Assembly (NCBI GenBank): GCA_003694775.1
Contig: RFJV01000068.1
Coordinates: 1 to 8,816 of the forward strand
Length of the DNA stretch: 8,816 bases
Reading direction: 5' to 3'
DNA from: Chloroflexota bacterium
GTDB taxonomy: Bacteria; Chloroflexota; Anaerolineae; 4572-78; J111
In this document: piece after piece, positions 1-6,245 of the stretch
Layout of the letters: every line of letters begins with the position of its first letter
Position numbering within the stretch: the first letter of the stretch is position 1
Notes under the pieces: model-generated
The model's input: the letters and a program-made list of their open reading frames with translations, nothing else
Database searches by the model: none
What the model was told of the DNA's origin: nothing
Position numbers and translations under genes: made by a program

Positions 1-1
1 G

Positions 2-565
2 CAGAATGACGCTCCGTGGCCCGGCATTATCCTGCTGGCCGTGCTGATTGGCCTCCGCTCCTGGGCCTTTCTGGGCACGGTTTCCTTTCTGCCCAAAATC
101 TTCCAGACCATGGGCTGGGCCGCGTCGGGCTACGGCCTGATTACCGGAACCTACTGGTTTGCCTCGGCCTTTGCCGGTGTGTTTGTGGGCCACGCCGCAG
201 ACCGCTGGGGCCGGCGCAAAGTGGTCTTTATCACCCTTCTGCTTGGCGCCCTGCCCATCTTCCTCCTGCCGGTGACCAACAGCTGGCTGGCGTTTCCGCT
301 CGCCATCCTGACCGGCGGCCTGATGGGCGGGTCGAACAGCATCTTTGTCATCATTGCCCAGGCCCTTCTGCCTGGACGGAAGGCCCTGGCCTCGGGCATT
401 ACGATGGGGTATATGTTCGGTGTGGGGGCGGTGGCGGTGTGGGGTATCGGTGCCCTGGCCGACGCGCTGGGGCTGGCGCTGGTCATTCAGGCCGGCGGCG
501 TGCTGGGCATCCTGGCCGCTCTGCTGGCTCTGGGCCTGCCGCCGACACGCCAGAAAGAAGAATGA
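2..565 (+). CDS. MFS transporter, C-terminal part (fosmidomycin-resistance-like), partial at left edge
   Basis: The frame is open from the left edge to the TGA at 563-565, so 187 residues of the C-terminal half of the protein are visible and the true start lies outside the window. The visible part has about six hydrophobic segments. It contains the MFS loop motif GHAADRWGRRKV, repeated in the second half of such proteins, and a later segment with LLPGRKALASGITMGYMFG. The combination of RSW near the first visible helix, the ADRxGRRKV loop and the LPGR..ASG stretch resembles the fosmidomycin-resistance (Fsr) branch of the major facilitator superfamily, which exports small molecules using the proton gradient. 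That substrate assignment is inference; the MFS fold is much safer. The tail ends in charged residues (RQKEE) as expected for a cytoplasmic end. The next gene begins 14 bases after the stop, so the two are probably co-transcribed. Confidence 0.85.
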   Translation, partial: QNDAPWPGIILLAVLIGLRSWAFLGTVSFLPKIFQTMGWAASGYGLITGTYWFASAFAGVFVGHAADRWGRRKVVFITLLLGALPIFLLPVTNSWLAFPLAILTGGLMGGSNSIFVIIAQALLPGRKALASGITMGYMFGVGAVAVWGIGALADALGLALVIQAGGVLGILAALLALGLPPTRQKEE

Positions 566-568
566 AGC

Positions 569-574
569 AGGAGG
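569..574 (+). promoter_or_regulatory. Shine-Dalgarno sequence deciding the cyclase start
   Basis: AGGAGG lies 5 bases before a GTG at 580. An upstream in-frame ATG at 562 overlaps the stop of the MFS gene (ATGA) but has only a weak AG-rich stretch before it. The GTG start is therefore preferred; the ATG would add only six residues. Confidence 0.7.
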
Positions 575-579
575 CTTTC

Positions 580-2397
580 GTGACTCCCTCCCGGCAAGAG
601 CTTGAAGCCGCCCTCCGGGTTCTTCAGGCCCACCAGCAAGTCCTGGGACCAGAAGTAGTGGACACCATCCGCCGGGCCCTGGCCGGGGCCGCTCCGGCAG
701 ACGCGGACCGCGGCCCCGCCGCTCCTCCTGCCGAGCGCAAGCAGGTTACGGTTCTCTTTGCCGACATCGCCGGGTTCACCGCCCTGAGCGAAACCCTGGA
801 CCCGGAGGATGTGCGGAGCCTGATAAACGCCTGCTTCGACCGGCTGGTCGAGGTGATTCACCGCTACGGTGGCTACATTGACAAGTTCATCGGCGATGAG
901 GTGATGGCCCTGTTCGGCGCGCCGGTGGCCCTGGAAAATGCCGCGGAACGGGCCTTGCTGGCCGCGCTGGATATGAAAAAGGCCCTGGCCGAATTCAACG
1001 CCCACCACGCCGACCGCCTTCCCCGACCACTTTCGCTCCATTTTGGCCTCAACACCGGCCCGGTCATCGCCGGCAGTATCGGCGCCCGCTACCGGCAGGA
1101 CTACAGCGTCCTCGGCGACGCGGTCAACCTGGCCGCCCGGCTGGAAGACCTGAGCGGCCCCAACGAGATACTGGTCGGCGAAAATACGTACCGGCTGACC
1201 GAGACACGGTTTGAGTTTGAAGCCCTGCCGCCTGTCACCGTAAAGGGCAAGTCCCGCCCGGTGCGGGTCTACCGGCTGGTGCGGGCCAGACCATCGCCGG
1301 GGACAGGCCGCGGCCTGCGCGGGGTCGTCTCTCCGCTGGTGGGCCGCGGCGAACAAATGGCCCGTCTGCACGACGCCCTGGCCGATTTGCTGGCCGGACA
1401 GGGGCAGGTGGTCGCGGTGACCGGCGAGGCCGGCATCGGCAAGTCCCGGCTGGTGCAGGAACTGCAAGCCCTGTGCCGCCGGGAATGGCCGGAGCTTCAG
1501 CTCCGCTGGGCCGCGGGGCGGGCCGTTTCCTACGGCGAAAATATCAGCTACCTGGTGACCCGCCATTTGCTGGTCGACCTGCTGGCGCCGGGCCGGGACG
1601 CCTCACCGGCAGATACCGCCGCGGTGCTGGAGAAAGAACTGCGCCGCCTGGCCCCGGACCGGGCCGCGGTCTGGTATCCGTTTCTGGCCCATCTGCTGGA
1701 ACTGCCCCTGCCGGAAGAAACTACCCTGAAGCTGGCCCGGCTCGGCGGGGAGGCCCTGCACCGCCAGACCCTCCAGACCGTGTACGGCTACCTGGACCGG
1801 CTGGCCCAGGCAGACTCGCTGGTGCTGGTGGGGGAAGATTTGCACTGGGCCGACCCGTCCAGCCTGGAGCTTCTGGAAACCATCTTCCCCCTGACCGCCC
1901 GGCGGCCCATACTGCTGATACTGGTTTACCGCCTGCGCCGCGAAAGCCGAATCTGGGCCTTTCACCAGCGGTTGCCGGAGCTGACAGAGCGGCGGTTCCT
2001 GCACCTCGACCTGCCGCCCCTGTCCAGAGCCGATAGCGGGCAGTTGCTGGACAACCTGCTCAACCGGAGTCCGTTGCCGGACCGGGTGCGGCAGTTGATA
2101 CTGGACAAAACCGAAGGCAACCCCTTCTTCATCGAAGAAGTTATCCGCTCCCTCATCGAGCGGCAGGTGCTGGTTCGCACCGATGGCGATATCTGGCGGC
2201 TGACCGCAACCAGCCTGGACGACATCCAGATTCCCGACACGCTCCAGGGGGTCATTATGGCCCGGATTGACCGCCTGCCGCCGGAGGAAAAGCGGGTCCT
2301 GCAGGTCGCCTCGGTGATGGGGCGGACATTTCAATATTCCGTGCTGGCACGGGTGCTGGCCGCGGAATTGGGTCTGGAGGATGAAAGCGGTGAATAA
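580..2397 (+). CDS. Class III adenylate/guanylate cyclase with AAA-type ATPase domain (N-terminal part of a split regulator)
   Basis: The 605-residue product starts with a short helical region (1-50), followed by a class III nucleotide cyclase domain (about 53-230). The two metal-binding aspartates are visible as D62 (FADIAGFT) and D106 (IGDEVMALFG). The transition-state residues N183 and R187 lie in GDAVNLAARLE. The purine-selecting positions are K102 and S176. A Lys/Thr or Lys/Ser pair is known in soluble-type adenylate cyclases, so cAMP synthesis is likely but not proven. After residue 250 comes an AAA_16/NACHT-like P-loop ATPase with Walker A GEAGIGKS (282-289) and a Walker B-like LVLVGEDLHWAD (D420). 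The frame ends at a TAA just after a segment (MGRTFQYSVLARVLAAE) that in relatives runs directly into a winged-helix/TPR region. Here that region is encoded by the next, overlapping gene. No signal peptide or membrane segment is seen, so it is probably cytoplasmic. Confidence 0.88.
   Translation: MTPSRQELEAALRVLQAHQQVLGPEVVDTIRRALAGAAPADADRGPAAPPAERKQVTVLFADIAGFTALSETLDPEDVRSLINACFDRLVEVIHRYGGYIDKFIGDEVMALFGAPVALENAAERALLAALDMKKALAEFNAHHADRLPRPLSLHFGLNTGPVIAGSIGARYRQDYSVLGDAVNLAARLEDLSGPNEILVGENTYRLTETRFEFEALPPVTVKGKSRPVRVYRLVRARPSPGTGRGLRGVVSPLVGRGEQMARLHDALADLLAGQGQVVAVTGEAGIGKSRLVQELQALCRREWPELQLRWAAGRAVSYGENISYLVTRHLLVDLLAPGRDASPADTAAVLEKELRRLAPDRAAVWYPFLAHLLELPLPEETTLKLARLGGEALHRQTLQTVYGYLDRLAQADSLVLVGEDLHWADPSSLELLETIFPLTARRPILLILVYRLRRESRIWAFHQRLPELTERRFLHLDLPPLSRADSGQLLDNLLNRSPLPDRVRQLILDKTEGNPFFIEEVIRSLIERQVLVRTDGDIWRLTATSLDDIQIPDTLQGVIMARIDRLPPEEKRVLQVASVMGRTFQYSVLARVLAAELGLEDESGE
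2376..2380 (+). promoter_or_regulatory. Internal Shine-Dalgarno for the overlapping TPR gene
   Basis: GGAGG touches an ATG at 2381, too close for use, but stands 9 bases before an in-frame GTG at 2390. That spacing is good. The GTG start overlaps the cyclase stop (TAA 2395-2397) by 8 bases, which suits translational coupling. It is too far from the stop to act like the prfB frameshift stimulator. Confidence 0.5.
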
Positions 2398-3979
2398 ACT
2401 GGACGCTTACCTGGACGCCCTGGAAGCCATCGACCTCATCTCGCGCCAGCAGGACAGGCCGGAGCCGATGTACGCCTTTAACCACATCTTCACCCAGGAA
2501 TCGGTTTACCAGAGCCTCCTGCGGTCGGAGCGGCGGCGACTGCACCAGCAGATTGGCGAGGCGATGGAGGCGCTCTATTTTGCGTCGCCGGACATCCCGG
2601 AGCGGAAACGGGAGGAGCTGGCCCCGGTGCTGGCCCGTCACTTCCAGCTCAGCGGCGACACCGCACGGGCGCTGAAATACCTCAAAATGGCCGGCGACCG
2701 GGCCAACCGGGAATACGCCAACCAGGAAGCCAGAGATTTTTACAGCCAGGCCCTCCAGCTCCTGCCGGAAAAGGAGTACCGCCAGCGATGGGAAATTCTG
2801 GCCGGACGGGAGCAGGTGCTGGACCGGCTGGGGGCGCGGGAAGACCAGGTGGCCGACCTGACCAATATGCAGTTGCTGGCCGAGATACTGCAGGACGAGG
2901 CCAGCCTGTCGGAAACACACAATCGCCGGGCCTCGTACTTCGACAAGGTCAGCGAGTACCAGGATGCCGCGTCCGCGGCAGAGGCCGGCTGGCAGTTGGC
3001 CCGCCGCTCCGGCGACCCGCGCCTGCAGGCCCGCAGTCTGAACCTGCTGGCCCTGTCGGCGTGGCGGCGGTTTGATTACGAGGCGGTAAAAAAATGGGCC
3101 AACCAGGCCCTGGACGCCCTGCGCGTGGCCGGCATTCCGGAAGAGCGGCTGGTCAGCCTTCTGCTGTTGGGGCGGGCCAGCTACCGGCTGGGGCAGTTTG
3201 ATGCGGCCCTGGAGTACGTACAGGCGGCGCGCACCCTGGCCGCACAAACCGGCGACGTAGAGAACGAAATCAGCTCGGAGCTGATTCTGGGCTGGATTTT
3301 CCAGCGTTTGGGCGACCCGCAGACCGCGGCCCGGCACTACCAGAAGGTGCTGAACATGCGGCAGGAAATCGGCGACCGGCCCGGCGAAGCCATTGCCCTC
3401 AGCCATCTGGGCTGGCTGGCCTGCGACCAGGGCCGGTATGCAGACGGTCTGGCGCTGTGCCGGCAGGCGGCAGAGCTATCCCGTTCGGTGGGAGACCTGG
3501 AAAACGAAGCCTATGCTCTGACCGGCCTGGGCCTCAACGCCGAAGCCGGCGGCGATACCGGCACAGCAGAAGAAGCCTACCGGCAGGCTCTGGCTATTCA
3601 GGAAAAAATCGGCGCGGTACCGCTGGCAACATTCAATCGCGTCCGGTTGGCCTGGCTGTACGCCCGGCAGAATCAGCCGGCGTTGGCCCGGCAGTATCTG
3701 GAACCGGTCATCGACTGGATACGGGCGGGGCACGGCCAGCAGTTTTGGGACCCGTGGGCCATCTACCTGACGGCCTACCGCACCCTGCTGTCGCTGGGGG
3801 AAGATGGAAAGGCCCGGTCGGTGCTGGAAGAGGCGTACCGGCTCCTGCACCAGCGGGCCGAAAAAATCGGCGACGCGGAAATAAAACGCCGCTTCCTGAC
3901 AGAAGCGGCGTCCAGCCGGGAGATTATTCAGGCCTGGCGGCAAACAGAACGGCCCGACACCCGGAAATCAGGCCCATAG
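2390..3979 (+). CDS. TPR-repeat protein, C-terminal part of the split cyclase-ATPase regulator
   Basis: If started at the GTG at 2390 the product has 529 residues; the ATG at 2381 gives three more. The first 50 residues (KLDAYLDALEAIDLI, then AFNHIFTQESVYQSLL at 29-44) match the region that directly follows the ATPase domain in one-piece cyclase-ATPase-TPR proteins, so this is the missing half of the preceding gene. From about residue 85 to 450 there are successive tetratricopeptide-like helical pairs, for example ARALKYLKMAGDRA, LGQFDAALEYVQAARTLA, LGDPQTAARHYQKVLNMR and AEEAYRQALAIQEKIGA. TPR arrays bind partner proteins or peptides; the partner is unknown. No catalytic motif is visible. 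The gene is in a different frame from the cyclase gene with a short overlap, so it is either a coupled second cistron or the product of a frameshift mutation or sequencing error. The gene downstream is convergent, with an 18-base gap and no visible terminator. Confidence 0.85.
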   Translation: MNKLDAYLDALEAIDLISRQQDRPEPMYAFNHIFTQESVYQSLLRSERRRLHQQIGEAMEALYFASPDIPERKREELAPVLARHFQLSGDTARALKYLKMAGDRANREYANQEARDFYSQALQLLPEKEYRQRWEILAGREQVLDRLGAREDQVADLTNMQLLAEILQDEASLSETHNRRASYFDKVSEYQDAASAAEAGWQLARRSGDPRLQARSLNLLALSAWRRFDYEAVKKWANQALDALRVAGIPEERLVSLLLLGRASYRLGQFDAALEYVQAARTLAAQTGDVENEISSELILGWIFQRLGDPQTAARHYQKVLNMRQEIGDRPGEAIALSHLGWLACDQGRYADGLALCRQAAELSRSVGDLENEAYALTGLGLNAEAGGDTGTAEEAYRQALAIQEKIGAVPLATFNRVRLAWLYARQNQPALARQYLEPVIDWIRAGHGQQFWDPWAIYLTAYRTLLSLGEDGKARSVLEEAYRLLHQRAEKIGDAEIKRRFLTEAASSREIIQAWRQTERPDTRKSGP

Positions 3980-3997
3980 TTTTACCACTTTCGCACC

Positions 3998-5437
3998 CTA
4001 TTCCGAAACCGACGTGGGAGCCGGAGCCGGAGCAGTCTGCTCCACCGCCGCCTTCGCCGCGGCCTTTTTGAGCATGGCGGTCAAAATCGGCGGCGGCAGG
4101 AGGGTGGTGAAGATAACCACAACCACCACCACCGAAAATGCTTCCGGCGTCATCACCCCCAGCGAGCGGCCAATGGTGGCAAAAATCAGGCCCACCTCGC
4201 CACGAGGGACCATTCCCCAGCCGACCAGCATCTTGTTGACTTTGCCTCCGGCCACCCAGCCCGCGGCCAGCTTGCCGATAATGGCGACCGCAGTGATGCC
4301 AACCGCGACCAGCAGAATGGGAAGATTGAACAGGGTGGTAATATCTACCGCCATCCCGGTCAGCACAAAGAACAGGGGGACAAAGGCATAAGCCACCGGC
4401 TCGATTAATTCGGCCACGTGCTGGTGCTCATGTGCTTCCAGAGTGCTCTCCAAACTCTGCCGGACCTCGTCGGGCATATTCTTGAGGGTCTTTCGCAGGT
4501 GGTGGGTGATTTCCGGGCGGTAAAAACTGCGGAAGTGTACCGGGTCCAGAATCAGACCGGCGGTAAACGCCCCGACAATCGGGGCCAGGCCGATTTCTTC
4601 GGCCAGAAAAGCCAGAATCAGGGCGGTGCTGAAGGCCAGGGTGAACTTCATCCCGATACCGGCATTGATTTTGGAAAACAGTTCTCCCAGCCAGGGGGCC
4701 AAAAGCTGGCCCAGCACAATCGCTCCGCCCAGGAACAGCACGGCTTTGGCTAAAATCCAGGCCACCTGCAGTCCGCTGACCGAACCGATAGACACGATGG
4801 CCGATACCACAGCCAGGATAATCAGGCCCAGCACATCATCGATGACCGCCGCGCCCAGTACAATTTTGGCCTCATCGCTGTTCAAGGCCCCCAGGTCGCG
4901 GAACACACGGGCCGTAATCCCCACCGACGTGGCGGTCAGGGCCGCACCCAGAAACAGGTAGGCGTTGAACGACAGGCCGGGAAGCAGCCAGGGGCCAACC
5001 ACCCAGGTCCCCAGGGCAAAGGGCAGAATAACCCCCACCACCGCCACCAGAAAGGAACTCAGCCCCACTTTCCGCATTTCAGCAATATTGGATTCCAGGC
5101 CCACCTGGAACAGCAGAATGACCACCCCCAGTTCGGCCAGGAACAGCATAATATCGTTGGTTTTAACCGGCTCGAACCAGTTAAAGCCAAGCAGGGCCAG
5201 ATTGCCCAGCACTACCCCCAGCACCAGTTCTCCCAGTACTGCCGGTTGCCCAAAGCGTTCAATCAGGCTGACCGTCTTGGCGAGAATGAGCAGGATGGCT
5301 ATCCACAGAAAGATAGTGCCCATACCCGGTCCCTCGCCCTCGGTTGCGCCACCAGAGGCCTGCGCCGCCGGAACCAAAATCAGGCTGGCCGCGGCAATAA
5401 TTCCCCACAGATAAGGCCGTTTACTTTGCGTGAACAT
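3998..5437 (-). CDS. CPA2-family Na+/H+ (cation/proton) antiporter, NapA/Kef-like
   Basis: The 479-residue integral membrane protein should exchange Na+ (or K+) for H+ across the cytoplasmic membrane, for pH and ion homeostasis. It has about 12-13 hydrophobic segments. The hallmark motifs of the NapA/GerN branch are present: LTATSVGITARVFRDLG (167-183), the ion-binding aspartate pair in AAVIDDVLG (D200, D201), a membrane lysine in IIGKLAAGW (K389) that probably matches the lysine pairing with the first aspartate in NapA, and the GMVPRGEVGLI loop (408-418). The first 27 residues look like a signal peptide or extra helix ending in AQA. A hydrophilic loop at about 301-345 is histidine-rich (HH at 312-313, HEHQH at 336-340). 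The ATG at 5435-5437 is supported by GGAAAGGAG ending five bases upstream. The gene has its own promoter and an intrinsic terminator in its leader, suggesting attenuation. The C-terminal tail is alanine/proline-rich. Confidence 0.92.
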   Translation of the reverse strand: MFTQSKRPYLWGIIAAASLILVPAAQASGGATEGEGPGMGTIFLWIAILLILAKTVSLIERFGQPAVLGELVLGVVLGNLALLGFNWFEPVKTNDIMLFLAELGVVILLFQVGLESNIAEMRKVGLSSFLVAVVGVILPFALGTWVVGPWLLPGLSFNAYLFLGAALTATSVGITARVFRDLGALNSDEAKIVLGAAVIDDVLGLIILAVVSAIVSIGSVSGLQVAWILAKAVLFLGGAIVLGQLLAPWLGELFSKINAGIGMKFTLAFSTALILAFLAEEIGLAPIVGAFTAGLILDPVHFRSFYRPEITHHLRKTLKNMPDEVRQSLESTLEAHEHQHVAELIEPVAYAFVPLFFVLTGMAVDITTLFNLPILLVAVGITAVAIIGKLAAGWVAGGKVNKMLVGWGMVPRGEVGLIFATIGRSLGVMTPEAFSVVVVVVIFTTLLPPPILTAMLKKAAAKAAVEQTAPAPAPTSVSE

Positions 5438-5467
5438 TTCGACTCCTTTCCTGGTTTACGAGATAAC

Positions 5468-5489
5468 AAAAAAGGCCCAACCAGGGCCT
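5468..5489 (-). terminator. Intrinsic terminator in the antiporter 5' leader
   Basis: Read on the minus strand, AGGCCC and GGGCCT form a 6-bp GC-rich stem with a 5-base loop, followed at once by a run of T. The plus strand lacks a T run, so it works only in the minus direction. It ends about 20 bases before the antiporter ribosome binding site and lies downstream of a good promoter. It may also end transcripts of the upstream fur-like gene. Confidence 0.75.
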
Positions 5490-5577
5490 GTTTAGTTCGC
5501 CGGTAGGCGGCGCGTCCCCAGCGCAGAAAACTGCGCCGCATCGCGCTGAATTATTAGGGTAAGACAGCCGCTAACAA
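5468..5577 (-). ncRNA. Candidate structured, attenuating leader RNA of the antiporter gene
   Basis: The leader from the predicted start point (about 5577) to the terminator is roughly 110 nt and can fold in competing ways. One fold pairs GCGCG (5546-5542) with CGCGC (5514-5510) around a perfect GCGCAG-UUUU-CUGCGC hairpin (5536-5521). A second pairs GCGGCGC (5539-5533) with GCGCCGC (5513-5507). A third hairpin, CGCCG-CCUAC-CGGCG (5512-5498), excludes both. In addition CUGGGG (5521-5516) could pair, with two G-U pairs, to CCCUGG (5486-5481) and so block the terminator stem. Such a layout fits a riboswitch or protein-dependent attenuator. Riboswitches for Na+ and Li+ are known upstream of cation transporters, but I cannot assign this sequence to a class. 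Confidence 0.45.
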
Positions 5578-5583
5578 GGCTGT
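5564..5583. repeat. Inverted repeat overlapping the antiporter transcription start
   Basis: ACAGCC and GGCTGT form a perfect 6-bp inverted repeat with an 8-base centre. It begins one base after the -10 box and spans the predicted start point, so the first arm would be largely untranscribed. This position suits an operator for a dimeric repressor better than an RNA hairpin. The binding protein is unknown; the neighbouring Fur-like regulator is one candidate only because it is adjacent. Confidence 0.4.
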
Positions 5584-5612
5584 ATTATATGCCAAATCGT
5601 CCGGACTGCCTA
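5584..5612 (-). promoter_or_regulatory. Sigma-70-type promoter of the antiporter gene
   Basis: On the minus strand a perfect -10 box TATAAT (5589-5584) is preceded, with a 17-base spacer, by TAGGCA (5612-5607), a 4/6 match to TTGACA. The -35 box overlaps the stop codon of the fur-like gene. The predicted start point is near 5577, giving a 5' leader of about 140 nt. Confidence 0.65.
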
Positions 5613-6053
5613 ATTTTCAGCCGCCTTCTTTTGACGGCATTTTGCGCAAAGTCCGAACACACTCATATGCTCCACATGACACTCAAAGCCGAATCTTTCC
5701 CGCAGTTCGGTGCGCAGAGGGTCTAACAGGGCGTCTTCAAACTCGGCGATATCACCGCATTCGGTGCAGACGGTGTGATGATGAAGACCATGTCCCTGCA
5801 AGGCATAAAAGGTCTGGCTCCGGCCCAGGTTGGTCTGGGTGACCAGCTTCAGGTCCTGGAGCAGTTCCAGCGTCCGGTAAACCGTTGCCAGACTGATGTA
5901 GGGATTATCCTTCTGAACTTCCTGGTAAATATCGTCTGCCGTGACATGGCCGCGCAGTCTTTCGATGGCATCAAAAATAATCACCCGCTGGGGCGTAATC
6001 CGGATGCCTCGCTCCCTCAGTTCATCAATCAAACTTCGTTGTTTTCCTGACAT
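5610..6053 (-). CDS. Fur-family metal-dependent transcriptional regulator
   Basis: The 147-residue length is usual for the Fur/Zur/PerR family, cytoplasmic dimeric DNA-binding proteins that sense iron, zinc, manganese or peroxide. The N-terminal winged helix carries the conserved GIRITPQRVIIFDAI (16-30) and the recognition region ISLATVYRTLELL (53-65). The C-terminal dimerization domain has two CxxC pairs, C96/C99 (CTEC) and C136/C139 (CAKC), which form the structural zinc site. It also has the histidine-rich regulatory site H91-H93 with E104 and H129. These features do not separate Fur from Zur or PerR, so the metal is left open. The start ATG is at 6051-6053. The ribosome binding site is weak, a GAGG 11 bases upstream. 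Its promoter carries direct repeats that suggest autoregulation. The antiporter gene follows 172 bases downstream in the same direction but has its own promoter. Confidence 0.92.
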   Translation of the reverse strand: MSGKQRSLIDELRERGIRITPQRVIIFDAIERLRGHVTADDIYQEVQKDNPYISLATVYRTLELLQDLKLVTQTNLGRSQTFYALQGHGLHHHTVCTECGDIAEFEDALLDPLRTELRERFGFECHVEHMSVFGLCAKCRQKKAAEN

Positions 6054-6111
6054 GTATTCTGTTGCCTCGTTTTGGTTTCTGGCAGGGGAGGACTGTCACC
6101 GGTACAGCCGC

Positions 6112-6154
6112 TTTGCGAATTATCTCAGTTGGGATTGTATCACTTTTGCGAATT
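6112..6154. repeat. Two exact 10-bp direct repeats at the fur-like promoter (candidate operators)
   Basis: TTTGCGAATT occurs at 6112-6121 and again at 6145-6154, 33 bases apart, or about three helical turns. The first-transcribed side is covered by one copy just past the start point; the other lies in the spacer between the -35 and -10 boxes. Both positions would allow repression, and autoregulation is common for Fur-family genes. The repeats are not clear palindromes and do not match the classical Fur box that I know. Confidence 0.5.
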
Positions 6155-6162
6155 CAGGTCAA
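6134..6162 (-). promoter_or_regulatory. Promoter of the fur-like gene
   Basis: On the minus strand TTGACC (6162-6157) and TACAAT (6139-6134) are separated by exactly 17 bases, each matching the sigma-70 consensus at 5 of 6 positions. A TG precedes the -10 by one base (extended -10). A run of nine T lies immediately upstream of the -35, as in A/T-rich UP elements. The predicted start is near 6127, giving a leader of about 73 nt. Confidence 0.75.
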
Positions 6163-6231
6163 AAAAAAAGAACAGCAAGGGGGCACTCTCGCCCTATCGC
6201 CAATCCACCAATTTCTGTCCGTCCGGGGCTG

Positions 6232-6240
6232 TGGTATAAT
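6232..6240 (+). promoter_or_regulatory. Extended -10 promoter of rarA giving a leaderless mRNA
   Basis: TGGTATAAT is a perfect extended -10 element (TGN plus TATAAT at 6235-6240). No good -35 box is seen at the expected distance, as is usual for extended -10 promoters. The ATG at 6246 begins six bases after the -10 box, where transcription is expected to start, so the transcript should have essentially no 5' leader. There is no Shine-Dalgarno sequence before the start. Confidence 0.7.
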
Positions 6241-6245
6241 CCTGC

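Noticed and set aside
16..561. Upstream extension of the cyclase frame
   Set aside because: It overlaps the MFS gene in another frame, gives Pro/Arg/Gly-rich sequence without family resemblance, and strong start signals occur at 580.
487..1566. Long minus-strand open frame opposite the cyclase gene
   Set aside because: Its protein is a shadow of the GC-rich codons on the other strand; no domain motifs are visible, while the plus strand has full cyclase motifs. The same applies to the long minus frame at 2255-3406.
2390..2397. Programmed ribosomal frameshift of the prfB type
   Set aside because: The GGAGG is 14 bases from the stop instead of about three bases from the slip codon, and GAA cannot re-pair well in the +1 frame.
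5370..5541. Possible leader peptide starting at the minus-strand ATG at 5541-5539
   Set aside because: There is no Shine-Dalgarno sequence, and the frame runs through the terminator and into the antiporter gene in a wrong frame. It has no run of regulatory codons.
5564..6112. Nine-base word AGCGGCTGT shared by the antiporter and fur-like leaders
   Set aside because: A shared 9-mer between two regions of about 150 bases is not rare enough to claim a common regulator; only one copy is part of a perfect palindrome.
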